Assembly: GCA_031375105.1 (NCBI GenBank)
Contig: JANMHJ010000002.1
Location: 1-64,000, forward strand
Source: JANMDU01 sp031375105
Lineage (GTDB): Bacteria; Pseudomonadota; Gammaproteobacteria; Burkholderiales; Burkholderiaceae_C
Reading direction: 5' to 3'
Length of the DNA stretch: 64,000 bases
Positions 7,773-16,589 of this stretch are shown in pieces. Below the pieces are notes generated by a model. The model did not search any database and was not told the DNA's origin. It was given only the letters and a program-made list of their open reading frames with translations. A program made the position numbers and the translations under genes. Within the stretch, counting starts at the first letter, position 1. Every line of letters begins with the position of its first letter.

Positions 7773-9248
7773 ATGGAAGTCTTGAGTTTTATGCGAAATC
7801 TGCCACTGCCCCTTATAAATTCTGCGCTGATTGCTTCTCTTTTGATAGCATTCGGTGTTGCTCCTAGTGCTTGGGCCGCCATCAGCAAACCCACCGAGCC
7901 CTACATCAGCTACACCGTCAAGTCAGGTGACAAGCTGGTCATCGTTTCACGCAATCTGCTCACGGATCCCAAAAAATGGAATGAACTGGCCCGCCTCAAT
8001 GGCCTGAAAGATCCCAACGTGATCAGCCCTGGCCAAGTGCTGGATGTGCCGCGCAGCATGATCAATTTTGCCAACCAACCCAAGTTGGCTACAGGCGGCG
8101 TGCTTCAAAGTGCCAATGGCAATGTCACGATCAACGGTGTGGCCGCTCAGGCGGGCGCGGCTGTGCCGGAGGGCGCACGCGTGCAAACTGCATCTGGCAG
8201 CTCAGCCGTGGTCAAGCTCTCAGATGGCTCCCGCGTGCAGTTGATGCCGCGCAGCTTGGCCGAAGTCACCACACAGCATGGCTATGCCATGAAAGACCCC
8301 GCCAGCAGCATTTCTACGACCTGGTTTTCCGGTGCGATTCGTTTGATAGAAGGCGTGTTGGACATTGCCGCTGACAAAACTGTGAAGCGCAACGAACCAA
8401 TGAATGTCGTCACGCCAACGTCTGTGGTCGGCGTACGTGGCACGCAGTTCCGCGTAGCGTATGAAGACCCATCCGAGCGCACGGCCCGCACCGAAGTGCT
8501 CGAAGGCAAGGTGCGCGCGGACAACACAGCACAGGCCGTGGGTGCAGATGTGGGCGGCGGCTTTGGTGTTGCGGTCAAACCGAATGAGCGCGAGATCAAA
8601 GTGGTGGCGCTCTTGCCTGCATTGCCCGAGAGCGCGCTGCCCTCCCGCGTGGAGCGTGCACGCGAAGGACAGCAGGCCTCTTGGACAGTTGGCGCGTTGA
8701 ATGGTGCAGCAGCTTATCGCGCAGAGTTAGCGCAAGATCCAGCCTTCGCGCAGATCGTGTTTGACACCAAATCCTCAAGCCCCGCGATCAACTTGGCCGC
8801 TGCACCGAACGGCAATTATTTCGCTCGCGTGCGCGGCGTGGATGCATCCGGCATTGAGGGCTATAACGCGGTGCGTCAGATTGATATTGCCAACGTGCCC
8901 GTGAGCCTGATCTGGATTCGCGAAATCAATGTTGCCGCCACGGCTGATTTCGTACCCGAAGGCCTGCTGCTTCGCGTGAACATAATGAGTGTGGATGCGC
9001 CGCGCAATTTGCAAATTCAAATCGCCCAAGATGCCGCGATGACACAAGGCCTGCAAACTTTGCCGCTAGATGCTACAGGCAACGTGACTCTGAAAGACCT
9101 CAAAGCAGGTGAACGCCGCTATGTGCGCTTCACCGGCACGTCGCCACAAGGCATTGCAGGAAACAGCCCTGTGCTGCTGCTTGAATTGCCCGCCAATTGG
9201 GGCAGCACGGTGTTTGGCCTGACGAGTGCGCTGCAACCTGCGCGTTGA
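7773..9248 (+). CDS. LysM and FecR domain protein, exported
   Basis: A 491-residue protein with a signal peptide (1-35, cut after SAWA) whose hydrophobic core is encoded by interspersed repeat copy 2 (PLPLINSALIASLLIAFG). A LysM peptidoglycan-binding domain follows (about 46-93, YTVKSGDKLVIVSRNL to ISPGQVLDVP). A FecR-type domain covers about 105-250 (SGSSAVVKLSDGSRVQL, VVTPTSVVGVRGTQFRV). The C-terminal half looks like two beta-sandwich fibronectin-like modules (ASWTVGALNGAAAYRAEL). Proteins of this type often sit beside adenylate cyclases or sensors, but none is here. AGGGA precedes the ATG. Role in envelope sensing is inferred. Confidence 0.85.
   Translation: MEVLSFMRNLPLPLINSALIASLLIAFGVAPSAWAAISKPTEPYISYTVKSGDKLVIVSRNLLTDPKKWNELARLNGLKDPNVISPGQVLDVPRSMINFANQPKLATGGVLQSANGNVTINGVAAQAGAAVPEGARVQTASGSSAVVKLSDGSRVQLMPRSLAEVTTQHGYAMKDPASSISTTWFSGAIRLIEGVLDIAADKTVKRNEPMNVVTPTSVVGVRGTQFRVAYEDPSERTARTEVLEGKVRADNTAQAVGADVGGGFGVAVKPNEREIKVVALLPALPESALPSRVERAREGQQASWTVGALNGAAAYRAELAQDPAFAQIVFDTKSSSPAINLAAAPNGNYFARVRGVDASGIEGYNAVRQIDIANVPVSLIWIREINVAATADFVPEGLLLRVNIMSVDAPRNLQIQIAQDAAMTQGLQTLPLDATGNVTLKDLKAGERRYVRFTGTSPQGIAGNSPVLLLELPANWGSTVFGLTSALQPAR
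7802..7850 (+). repeat. Interspersed ATAGC repeat, copy 2 (orientation B), inside LysM-FecR gene
   Basis: GCCACTGCCCCTTATAAAT, then TCTGCGCTGATTGC, ending TTGATAGCA. It encodes the signal-peptide core in frame B1 (see findings). Confidence 0.8.
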
Positions 9249-9260
9249 GATGCTCTGTTT

Positions 9261-9300
9261 TTTATAGCAATCTTTCCTTATTTTATAACGGAGAGAGGCA
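9261..9300 (+). repeat. Interspersed ATAGC repeat, copy 3 (orientation A)
   Basis: TATAGCAATCTTTCCTTATT then TTATAACGGAGAGAGGCA, 12 bases after the LysM-FecR stop. Intergenic. Confidence 0.75.
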
Positions 9301-9419
9301 CTTTATAGTACTTTTTTAGTTTCTATGTTGTGGTTTTGCAGTGCATGCTTAGATGGTATTCTTTTGGCCTGCGGATTGGTCCGCTGGTAGCCTGAGGGCT
9401 GGAATCCAAGCCTTGAAAA

Positions 9420-10199
9420 TTACTTCCCAATCAACTCGTTGAGTTTCTTCGCGTCGAGCTTATCCACTGGCTCCCCGGCAGGCATGCAATCAGGTACAGC
9501 TTGTGCGCTAGAGATTTTTTCAATTGCTTGCCATAGCAATGCAATCTGATCTTCTTGACTCGAAGCGTTGTCGATCAAACCACGCATCGCCAAACTCAAT
9601 GGATCATCGTCTTGCGTGATGCCGTAAGCAGAAAATTTCGGATCAGCGACTGAACCCGTCGTCACATCGGCACTCACACCCTCTTTCGACGGAATGATGC
9701 GCGCCGGAATGCCCACCGCTGTTGCGCCCGGTGGCACGGGTTTGATGACAACGGCATTGCTGCCGATCTTCGCGCCGTCGCCCACCACGAAGCCGCCCAG
9801 CACTTTCGCGCCCGCGCTCACGACCACGTTTTTGCCGAGTGTGGGGTGGCGTTTTTCACCTTTGTAAAGCGAGGTGCCGCCTAAAGTGACACCTTGGTAA
9901 ATCGTGCAGCCATCGCCAATCTCAGCTGTTTCTCCGACCACCACGCCCATGGCATGGTCAAAAAACACGCGGTTGCCGATCACAGCGCCAGGATGGATTT
10001 CAATGCCGGTGAACCAACGTGCGAGCTGCGAAATAAAGCGCCCCAGCCATTTGAAGCCGCTCGTCCAGCAGCCATGCGCTAGGCGATGCAAGATCACGGC
10101 ATGCAGGCCCGGATAACAGGTAAGCACCTCAAAACGGCTGCGCGCGGCTGGGTCGCGCTCAAGGATGCAATCAATGTCGGCTTGGATTCTGGAAAACAT
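9420..10199 (-). CDS. cysE: Serine O-acetyltransferase
   Basis: A 259-residue cytosolic enzyme that acetylates L-serine with acetyl-CoA, the first step of cysteine synthesis. The helical N-terminus (FSRIQADIDCILERDPAAR) is followed by the left-handed beta-helix with the active-site FFDHAMGVVVGETAEIGDG and YQGVTLGGT. The C-terminal tail after the helix is longer than in the short CysE proteins. It is 17 bases downstream of trmJ in the same direction, a common pairing in Burkholderiales. Confidence 0.93.
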   Translation of the reverse strand: MFSRIQADIDCILERDPAARSRFEVLTCYPGLHAVILHRLAHGCWTSGFKWLGRFISQLARWFTGIEIHPGAVIGNRVFFDHAMGVVVGETAEIGDGCTIYQGVTLGGTSLYKGEKRHPTLGKNVVVSAGAKVLGGFVVGDGAKIGSNAVVIKPVPPGATAVGIPARIIPSKEGVSADVTTGSVADPKFSAYGITQDDDPLSLAMRGLIDNASSQEDQIALLWQAIEKISSAQAVPDCMPAGEPVDKLDAKKLNELIGK

Positions 10200-10216
10200 A
10201 TGAATAGTTTAACTAT

Positions 10217-11068
10217 TTACTCACGTTTGCGCTCTGCGCTGCTTACAGGATGATCACTTGCTGTGATCGCATTGCTGCGTTGGGGTGTGGCCTCCAACAT
10301 CGCTTTGGCAATGCCGCGCAGAATATGAATTTCTTCCTCGCGCAACTGAGCACGATTGAACAAATCATTCAAACGCGGCATGAGTTTCTTCGGCGCTTCT
10401 GGGTCGAGAAAATTCAAATGAATCAGCGCTTTCTCCCAGTGGTTCAAAGCACCGCCCACCGAAGCAGCATCGGCGAGCTTGCTTAGTGATGCTGCGTTTT
10501 CAGAATCGACGGCTTCACTTTGCAACGCATCCGGCCACCCTATCGCCAACCGCCAGTCATACGCAATCAATTGCACAGCGCTGGCCAAATTGAGCGAGCC
10601 ATATTGCGGATTGGTGGGAATTTGCAAAGCAGCATGGCAGCGATACACATCTTCGTTGCGCATGCCGAAACGCTCGGTGCCAAAGAGAAAGACCATGCGA
10701 CGCGCATTTTTTAAAGCGTTTTCGGCTTCTTGCCTTTGTAAATCCTGTGTAGTTTGCTCTTTATTTAATAGCAAGTCAAAGTAGGCACGCGGCGCGTGAG
10801 TCTGCGGCCCGAAGTCGCGCGCCGTCATCGCGGTGGCACAAAGATGGTTGACACCTTCGAGCGCCTCATCCAGAGTGGCCACGATTGTCGTCTTAGCCAA
10901 CACATCGGTCGCCCCGCTTGCGCGTTGGATCGTTTCATCCCGATTGAGCACCTTCGGATCACGCGGCGCCACCAGCCACAGATCGTCAAAGCCCATCGTC
11001 TTCATCGACCGTGCTGCCGCGCCGACATTGCCGTTGTGAGAGGGTTCAATGAGGATGAAACGAGCCAC
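10217..11068 (-). CDS. trmJ: tRNA (cytidine/uridine-2'-O-)-methyltransferase TrmJ
   Basis: A 283-residue SPOUT methyltransferase that 2'-O-methylates position 32 of tRNAs. The knot motifs are FILIEPSHNGNVGAAARSMKTMG, VFLFGTERFGMRNED and IPTNPQYGSLNLASAVQL. The C-terminal helical extension (HWEKALIHLNFLDPE, REEEIHILRGIA) is typical of TrmJ. The start codon is GTG. Residues around DLLLNKEQTTQDLQR come from interspersed repeat copy 4, an insertion in a region usually variable in the family. Confidence 0.9.
   Translation of the reverse strand: MARFILIEPSHNGNVGAAARSMKTMGFDDLWLVAPRDPKVLNRDETIQRASGATDVLAKTTIVATLDEALEGVNHLCATAMTARDFGPQTHAPRAYFDLLLNKEQTTQDLQRQEAENALKNARRMVFLFGTERFGMRNEDVYRCHAALQIPTNPQYGSLNLASAVQLIAYDWRLAIGWPDALQSEAVDSENAASLSKLADAASVGGALNHWEKALIHLNFLDPEAPKKLMPRLNDLFNRAQLREEEIHILRGIAKAMLEATPQRSNAITASDHPVSSAERKRE
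10731..10774 (+). repeat. Interspersed ATAGC repeat, copy 4 (orientation B), inside trmJ
   Basis: GCCTTTGTAAATCCTGTG, TAGTTTGCTCTTTATT, then TAATAGCAA. It is read through by trmJ on the other strand in frame A2. Confidence 0.65.
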
Positions 11069-11072
11069 GTCT

Positions 11073-12044
11073 TTAAGCCCTACCCAGCAAACGCTTCAAA
11101 CCCAACCACTGCTGTTGCCAAAAGCCCGCGCCATAGTTGCGGGCTTGCTCGATTTGGTCGCGCACGCCGGTAGCGTCGAAGCGTTTTTCAAAATTGCCGG
11201 TGCGAAACAGCATGTCCCACCAAGGCAGGAGCACACCGAAATTGTGGCCACCTAACACGCGACTAGGAGATTCATGGCCAATGCCAACAGCATGATGCAG
11301 CCGATGAAAGCGCGGGCTGACCCAGAGGCGCTCGCCGACTTGGCCAAACCAGAGCTTGAGATTGGCATGCTGAAAACTCTCAGACAACTGCGTCACGGCC
11401 ACCAGCGCCACAAACTGGCCGGGCGCGATACCCACGAGCAAACCGACTCCAACCAAAATGCTGTCTCGGATCACATCGTCAAGCAGATGGTTGCGGTTGT
11501 CGCTCCACATCGTCATTTGCCGCTGAGCGTGATGCAAGCTATGTAATTGCCACCACCAGTTGAGCTGGTGCTGCCCTCGGTGAATCCAGTAATCGACAAA
11601 ATCAAACACCACGAGGTAGATCAGAAACCCAAGCAGGGCGCTTTCAAAACCGATGGCGCTGAAGAACCATTGATCGAGGTGAAATGTCTCCATCCCAGCT
11701 GCGCGCAACACCCCGAGGCCAGATTCGAGCAGCGGATCGAGCGTGAAGAAGAGCGCGACGCGAAACAGGCCCAGGCGATGAATGAGGGTGTAGAGAATGT
11801 CGGTGCGGATGGTGGCGCGATCCGTTACAGCCTCCACGGGTTTCCAGCGCTGGAGCGGGCCGATGATGGCGATCAGCACGATGAGCTGAATCAAGCCGAC
11901 CAGAAACCAGCCGGTGCCGATGAACCCGTCTTCGAGCAAGCCACCGATTCCCGCGCTGTACATGAGCGGCTGAACGACGGTTTCAAACAACCACTGCTGC
12001 GCTTGTGCGAAGGCATCGATGAGATGGTTGATGAGCGAATCCAT
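11073..12044 (-). CDS. Sterol desaturase / fatty acid hydroxylase family membrane protein
   Basis: A 323-residue integral membrane di-iron enzyme. The eight-histidine signature is present in three boxes: HRGQH, HSLHH (after QLNWWWQL) and HRLHH (WVSPRFHRLHHAVG). Four or more hydrophobic segments are seen. The ATG at 12044 is preferred because the in-frame upstream extension runs through an interspersed repeat and has no membrane features. The substrate is probably a lipid and is not deducible. It ends five bases before trmJ, so the two may be co-transcribed. Confidence 0.85.
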   Translation of the reverse strand: MDSLINHLIDAFAQAQQWLFETVVQPLMYSAGIGGLLEDGFIGTGWFLVGLIQLIVLIAIIGPLQRWKPVEAVTDRATIRTDILYTLIHRLGLFRVALFFTLDPLLESGLGVLRAAGMETFHLDQWFFSAIGFESALLGFLIYLVVFDFVDYWIHRGQHQLNWWWQLHSLHHAQRQMTMWSDNRNHLLDDVIRDSILVGVGLLVGIAPGQFVALVAVTQLSESFQHANLKLWFGQVGERLWVSPRFHRLHHAVGIGHESPSRVLGGHNFGVLLPWWDMLFRTGNFEKRFDATGVRDQIEQARNYGAGFWQQQWLGLKRLLGRA

Positions 12045-12071
12045 GCTGAGAATTATAGAGTTTTTGTGCTG

Positions 12072-12114
12072 CTTGCCGTTATATATACTGCTTAGTTTGC
12101 TATTGAATTTATAG
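12072..12114 (+). repeat. Interspersed ATAGC repeat, copy 5 (orientation B)
   Basis: CTTGCCGTTATATATACTG, CTTAGTTTGCTATTGAATTT, ATAG. It lies in the 5' flank of the fatty acid hydroxylase gene. Confidence 0.8.
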
Positions 12115-12296
12115 TGTCTTCGTTCTGAAGGTTTGTCGCCGGATGCGTCTGCTCTGCCTGATAGCCACTTTGAAGATCTTCGCGCGTGGATCGTGGCGAT
12201 GCATTTAGCTTCTTGACGCACACAAAGTAGCGTTCAACGATTGCCACTGCAATTCAAGTCGAGAGCCAACCAACCAGACGCTCGCACGCTATCCCC

Positions 12297-12444
12297 GGCC
12301 TGTGGGAGCCGTAGTCGGGCGGGCGATTTTCGCAGCGCAGGGTCAGTCACCGCGCAAGCGTTGACGTTCGTCAATACGCGGCAGGTGCCGCATTCTCCCG
12401 AACCGGGACCATGAGCGCCCGCCCGACTACGGCTCCCACAGGCC
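12297..12444. repeat. Palindromic element P1 with perfect 29-bp arms
   Basis: Arms 12297-12325 and 12416-12444 are exact inverse complements beginning GGCCTGTGGGAGCCG. The interior carries the palindrome GCGGCAGGTGCCGC (12378-12391) and CATGAG before the right arm. A related element lies at 34088-34213 in the opposite direction. Confidence 0.9.
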
Positions 12445-12543
12445 ATGGAGCGCCAGCCTACAGGCCTTGGAACGCCGACAAAACTGCCATAAGCGTACCA
12501 ACCCACAGATCACAAAAGCGTCAAAAATCACAAATGCACAAAG

Positions 12544-12567
12544 AAAAAGGCACTAAAAAGTGCCTTT
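12544..12567 (-). terminator. Rho-independent terminator downstream of rho
   Basis: On the minus strand AAAGGCACT-TTTT-AGTGCCTTT followed by more T, 45 bases after the rho stop. Confidence 0.85.
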
Positions 12568-12568
12568 A

Positions 12569-12610
12569 CCCGTTATAAAACGGCCATAGTATGCTATCAA
12601 ATAAGTAGCA
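12569..12610 (+). repeat. Interspersed ATAGC repeat, copy 6 (orientation B)
   Basis: CCCGTTATAAAACGGCCATA, GTATGCTATCAAATAAGTAG, CA. It lies between the rho stop and its terminator. Confidence 0.75.
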
Positions 12611-12612
12611 AC

Positions 12613-13875
12613 CTATCCCCCGCGTCGCATCTGATCAAAGAACTCTGAATTGTTCTTCGTCTGCTTCATGTTCTTGAGCATCAATTCCATGCTCTCAATC
12701 TCATCCATGTTAAACAAGAAGGAGCGCAGGATGCGGGTTTTTTGCAGCACTTCGGGCGACAGCAGCAGCTCTTCGCGGCGCGTGCCAGATTTGGACAGGT
12801 CAATCGACGGGAACACGCGCTTTTCATACAAGCGGCGTGAGAGGTGAACTTCGCTGTTACCCGTGCCTTTGAATTCCTCAAAAATCACTTCGTCCATCTT
12901 CGAGCCGGTATCGACCAAAGCAGTGGCGATGATGGTGAGCGAGCCGCCTTCTTCGATGTTGCGTGCTGCGCCAAAAAAGCGCTTGGGGCGCTGCAAAGCA
13001 TTCGCATCCACACCGCCCGAGAGCACCTTGCCCGAGCTTTGCACCACGTTGTTGTAGGCGCGAGCCAAGCGGGTGATGGAGTCAAGCAAAATCACCACGT
13101 CTTTTTTCAGCTCAACCAAACGCTTCGCACGCTCGATCACCATTTCAGCCACGTGCACGTGACGCGCAGCGGGCTCGTCAAAGGTCGATGCGATCACTTC
13201 GCCGCGCACACTGCGTTGCATCTCAGTCACCTCTTCTGGGCGCTCGTCCACCAGCAAGACCATCAAATGCACATCGGGATAATTCGCGGTGATCGCATGC
13301 GCAATGTGCTGCATCATCACCGTTTTGCCGCTCTTGGGCGAGGCCACGAGCAAGGCGCGCTGGCCTTTGCCGAAGGGTGCGATCAAATCAATCACGCGGC
13401 CTGTGATGTTTTCTTCACCTTTGATGTCGCGCTCTAGCTTCATTTGCACATTGGGAAACAGCGGTGTCAAGTTTTCAAACATCACTTTATGTTTGTTTTT
13501 CTCTGGCAAATCTCCGTTGACTTTGTCCAGCTTGTTCAAAGCAAAGTAACGCTCGCCCTCTTTCGGAATGCGCACTTCGCCTTCAATCATGTCGCCAGTG
13601 TGCAGGTTAAAGCGGCGCACTTGACTGGGAGAAATATAGATATCGTCGGTGCTGGCGGTGTAATCGGCTTCTGGGTTTCGCAAAAAGCCAAAGCCATCGG
13701 GCAAGACTTCCAGCACGCCATCGGCATAGACCATTTCACCGTTTTTAGCGCGCACCTTGATGATGGCAAACATCAACTCTTGCTTACGCAAGCGGCCAGG
13801 GTTTTCAATACCGAGAGTTTCGGCCTCATTGACGAGAATGGAAACGTGTTGTACTTTGAGTTCGTTTAAATGCAT
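12613..13875 (-). CDS. rho: Transcription termination factor Rho
   Basis: A 420-residue hexameric RNA helicase that ends transcription at Rho-dependent sites. The N-terminal helix bundle and cold-shock RNA-binding fold (DGFGFLRNPEADY, SPSQVRRFNL) precede the ATPase with Walker A SPKSGKT, Walker B VVILLDSITR and the Q-loop and R-loop segments. Length matches the family. In many betaproteobacteria trxA lies directly upstream of rho; here trxA is about 34 kb away and a gene-free leader precedes rho. Confidence 0.97.
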   Translation of the reverse strand: MHLNELKVQHVSILVNEAETLGIENPGRLRKQELMFAIIKVRAKNGEMVYADGVLEVLPDGFGFLRNPEADYTASTDDIYISPSQVRRFNLHTGDMIEGEVRIPKEGERYFALNKLDKVNGDLPEKNKHKVMFENLTPLFPNVQMKLERDIKGEENITGRVIDLIAPFGKGQRALLVASPKSGKTVMMQHIAHAITANYPDVHLMVLLVDERPEEVTEMQRSVRGEVIASTFDEPAARHVHVAEMVIERAKRLVELKKDVVILLDSITRLARAYNNVVQSSGKVLSGGVDANALQRPKRFFGAARNIEEGGSLTIIATALVDTGSKMDEVIFEEFKGTGNSEVHLSRRLYEKRVFPSIDLSKSGTRREELLLSPEVLQKTRILRSFLFNMDEIESMELMLKNMKQTKNNSEFFDQMRRGG

Positions 13876-14034
13876 GGAAACTCCAATCGGGAGCCAGAGA
13901 AAAAATCAGGGGGGAGGTAAACAGACCGGAAAACAGCAAATGCCGAGGCCGGGAATCTTGGGCGGTGTCACTGTTGACTAAAAAATCCGCGATACCGAAA
14001 CTATAGCACTTTTTGCATGCAGCATAATTTCACC

Positions 14035-14808
14035 ATGCTTTTCCTTCTTTCCCCTGCCAAATCGCTGGACTACGATACGCCAGCGCCCAAAGAGCTTGCG
14101 CACACGCTGCCGCAGTTCATACCGCAATCCACACAGCTGATTGCGCTACTGCGCTTTTTCAGCCCGCCACAAATTTCTGAGTTGATGGATTTGAGCGATG
14201 CGCTCTCTGCCTTGAATGTGGCCCGTTATGCAGCATGGCGGCCAAAATTCACTGCAAAAAATTCCAAGCAAGCGATTCTCGCTTTCAACGGCGATGTGTA
14301 TGACGGGCTGGATGCAAAATCGCTCAAACCCGCCGATTTTGAATGGGCGCAAAGCCATCTCGTGATGCTCAGCGGCCTGTATGGTGCCTTGCGGCCTCTC
14401 GATTGGATGCAGCCCTATCGGCTGGAGATGGGCACGCGGCTGGCCAACCCGGCGGGCAGCAATTTGTATAAATTTTGGGGCGCTACCATTTCAAATTACC
14501 TCGATGCGCAACTGGCAAAAGAAAAGGCACCCGTGATCGTGAATCTGGCCAGCAACGAGTATTTCAAATCTGTGGATCGCAAGGCTTTGAAGGCACGTGT
14601 GGTCGAATGCGTGTTTGAAGAGCAGAAAAATGGGCAATACAAAGTCATCAGCTTCACGGCCAAACGCGCACGCGGCATGATGGCTCGCTACGCGATACAA
14701 AAACGCATCAACGATGTGAAAAAGCTCGAAGCATTTAGCAGCGATGGTTATGCATTCGATGCCAAAACAAGCCAGCCGGATCGCTTGGTTTTTAGGAGGT
14801 CTGTATGA
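14035..14808 (+). CDS. yaaA: Peroxide stress protein YaaA
   Basis: A 257-residue DUF328/UPF0246 protein that in E. coli lowers free iron and protects DNA under peroxide stress. The N-terminus MLFLLSPAKSLDYDTP is the family signature, which fixes the start at 14035, six codons inside the longer frame. Other family segments are AFNGDVYDGLDAKS, LSGLYGALRPLDWMQPYRLEMGT and ARGMMARYAIQ. Its stop overlaps the start of the next gene (ATGA), so the two are coupled. Confidence 0.93.
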   Translation: MLFLLSPAKSLDYDTPAPKELAHTLPQFIPQSTQLIALLRFFSPPQISELMDLSDALSALNVARYAAWRPKFTAKNSKQAILAFNGDVYDGLDAKSLKPADFEWAQSHLVMLSGLYGALRPLDWMQPYRLEMGTRLANPAGSNLYKFWGATISNYLDAQLAKEKAPVIVNLASNEYFKSVDRKALKARVVECVFEEQKNGQYKVISFTAKRARGMMARYAIQKRINDVKKLEAFSSDGYAFDAKTSQPDRLVFRRSV

Positions 14809-15653
14809 CGCAAACCATCACGCCCCAATTGCGCGACTGGATCATCTCTCAGGCGCAGGCCGGGTTTCCCGCAGATGAAGTGTTGAAATCGATGCTCGAT
14901 TCTGGTTGGCAGGAAGCTGTGGCCGTTGAAGCCATGGAATCGACGCTGCGTGATCATTTGCAAGCCACACAGGCCGCGGCGCTGCTGCCAACCGCCGTGC
15001 CTGTGCCCACACCTGCGGTGCATGAATCGCCACTCTACATTGATGCGGGAGATCGCACGGTGAGTGTTCTCTCGGTGATGAGCGATCCGCATATCGTGGT
15101 GTTTGGCAATGTGCTTTCCGACGAAGAATGCGACGGTTTGATCGAAGGCGCCAAACCGCGCATGGCTCGCTCGCTCACCGTGGCCACCCAAACTGGCGGC
15201 GAAGAGTTGAATGCTGACCGCACCAGCAATGGCATGTTTTACGCACGCGCTGAAAACGAGTTGATCGCTCGCATTGAGCGCCGCTTGGCGCATTTGGTGG
15301 ATTGGCCGCTGGACAACGGCGAAGGCCTGCAAATTTTGCATTACCGCCCCGGCGCGGAATACAAGCCGCATTATGATTATTTTGATCCACATGAGCCCGG
15401 CACACCCACCATCTTGAAGCGTGGCGGCCAACGCGTGGCCACCATCATCATGTATCTTCATGAGCCCGGCAAAGGCGGCGGCACGGTATTCCCCGATGTG
15501 AAATTGGAAGTCGCGCCCAAGCGTGGTAACGCCGTGTTCTTCAGCTACAGCCGCGCTCATCCCAGCAGCAAAAGTCTGCACGGCGGCACGCCTGTGATCG
15601 AAGGCGAGAAGTGGGTGGCGACGAAATGGCTGCGAGAAGGCAAGTTCGTTTGA
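14805..15653 (+). CDS. 2-oxoglutarate/Fe(II) oxygenase, prolyl 4-hydroxylase type
   Basis: A 282-residue protein. The C-terminal two thirds form a P4Hc domain with iron ligands His and Asp in HYDYF, the distal His in LHGGTPV and the 2-oxoglutarate lysine in EGEKWVATKW. The N-terminal ~50 residues are a helical region resembling those of bacterial P4H-like proteins. AGGAGG lies just before the ATG, which overlaps the yaaA stop. The substrate is unknown; a protein proline target is plausible but unproven. Confidence 0.88.
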   Translation: MTQTITPQLRDWIISQAQAGFPADEVLKSMLDSGWQEAVAVEAMESTLRDHLQATQAAALLPTAVPVPTPAVHESPLYIDAGDRTVSVLSVMSDPHIVVFGNVLSDEECDGLIEGAKPRMARSLTVATQTGGEELNADRTSNGMFYARAENELIARIERRLAHLVDWPLDNGEGLQILHYRPGAEYKPHYDYFDPHEPGTPTILKRGGQRVATIIMYLHEPGKGGGTVFPDVKLEVAPKRGNAVFFSYSRAHPSSKSLHGGTPVIEGEKWVATKWLREGKFV

Positions 15654-15669
15654 TTTTTAATGCGAAAAT

Positions 15670-15718
15670 GGCCTCTAGCCGTTATATTAACTGCGTGGAA
15701 TGCTATGAAATTTGAAGC
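15670..15718 (+). repeat. Interspersed ATAGC repeat, copy 7 (orientation B), supplying a start codon
   Basis: GGCCTCTAGCCGTTATATTA, ACTGCGTGGAATGCTATGAA, ATTTGAAGC. The ATG of the alpha/beta hydrolase gene is inside the repeat. Confidence 0.75.
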
Positions 15719-16589
15719 GAATGGTGTGAGTATTGAAGTCGAGCAGCATGGCTCGACGGAGCATCCGGCGGTGATGTTGATCATGGGTTTGGGCATGCAG
15801 CTCGTGGCTTGGCCACCCACGGTGATTGAGCCTTTGGTGAGCGCTGGCTATCGCGTGATCACCCTAGACAACCGCGATATTGGCCTCTCGCAGCACTTTG
15901 ATGAAGCGGGCAAGCCCAACCTCATGTGGGCTGCACTCAAACGAAAACTGGGATACAACATCACATCGCCTTATAGCTTGCAAGACATGGCGCGCGATGC
16001 GCTTGGTGTGCTAGATGCTTTGAGTATTTCAAAAGCGCATCTCGTGGGCGCGAGCATGGGCGGCATGATCGCGCAGCGTTTGGCATTGCTCGCTCCCGAG
16101 CGCGTGAAATCGCTCACCAGCCTGATGAGCACCAGCGGCGCACCTGATCTGCCCGAAGCGCGGCCTGCGGTGTTTTGGGCCTTGCTCAAGCGCCCCAAAA
16201 GCGAACGCGTGGAAGATGTCGTGGCGCATTATATGAAGCTGTTTGCCGTGATCGGCAGCCCCGCTTTTCCTGTGGAGCCGCAGCTACTGCGAGATCGTAT
16301 TCGCTTAGGGCTTGAGCGCAGTTACCACCCCGAAGGCACAATGCGGCAAATGCTCGCCATTGCCGCAGACACGACGCGCCACACCGAGCTTGCGCAGTTA
16401 AAAAGCCCCACCCTCGTGTTGCATGGTCTGGCAGATGCGCTTGTGCCGCAAGAGCATGGGCGCGATGTAGCCAAGCGCATTCCTGACGCGCACTTCGTGG
16501 GTATTGAAGGCATGGGTCATGATCTGGCGCCCGGCGCTGTGGCGCAATTCCTGCCGCATCTTTTAAACCATCTAAAGCAACATGCTTAA
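15705..16589 (+). CDS. Alpha/beta hydrolase
   Basis: A 294-residue cytosolic alpha/beta hydrolase. Nucleophile elbow GASMGGM, acid in LHGLADALVP and histidine in GMGHDLAPG are in standard order; MLIMGLGMQLVAWP forms the oxyanion loop. The ATG at 15705 lies within repeat copy 7. A longer in-frame start at 15660 would add repeat-encoded residues (PLAVILTAWNA) and lacks a ribosome site. It follows the oxygenase gene by 51 bases and overlaps queF by eight bases. The substrate is not predictable. Confidence 0.85.
   Translation: MKFEANGVSIEVEQHGSTEHPAVMLIMGLGMQLVAWPPTVIEPLVSAGYRVITLDNRDIGLSQHFDEAGKPNLMWAALKRKLGYNITSPYSLQDMARDALGVLDALSISKAHLVGASMGGMIAQRLALLAPERVKSLTSLMSTSGAPDLPEARPAVFWALLKRPKSERVEDVVAHYMKLFAVIGSPAFPVEPQLLRDRIRLGLERSYHPEGTMRQMLAIAADTTRHTELAQLKSPTLVLHGLADALVPQEHGRDVAKRIPDAHFVGIEGMGHDLAPGAVAQFLPHLLNHLKQHA

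Larger units (their letters stand above)
12045..12612. other. Gene-free region with repeat copies 5 and 6, a large palindrome and the rho terminator
   Basis: No convincing gene is seen in these 568 bases. They hold two interspersed repeat copies, the 148-bp palindrome at 12297-12444 and the terminator at 12544-12567. The open frame on the minus strand across the palindrome is Cys/Gly/Arg-rich and has no plausible start signal. Confidence 0.7.

Noticed and set aside
12234..12506. Open frame of 90 codons on the minus strand
   Set aside because: It runs across palindrome P1, is rich in Cys, Gly and Arg, has no ribosome site and matches nothing I know.
14460..14505. TTTGTATAAATTTTGGGGCG in yaaA as a repeat copy
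   Set aside because: It encodes residues conserved in YaaA (NLYKFWG) and lacks the ATAGC end.
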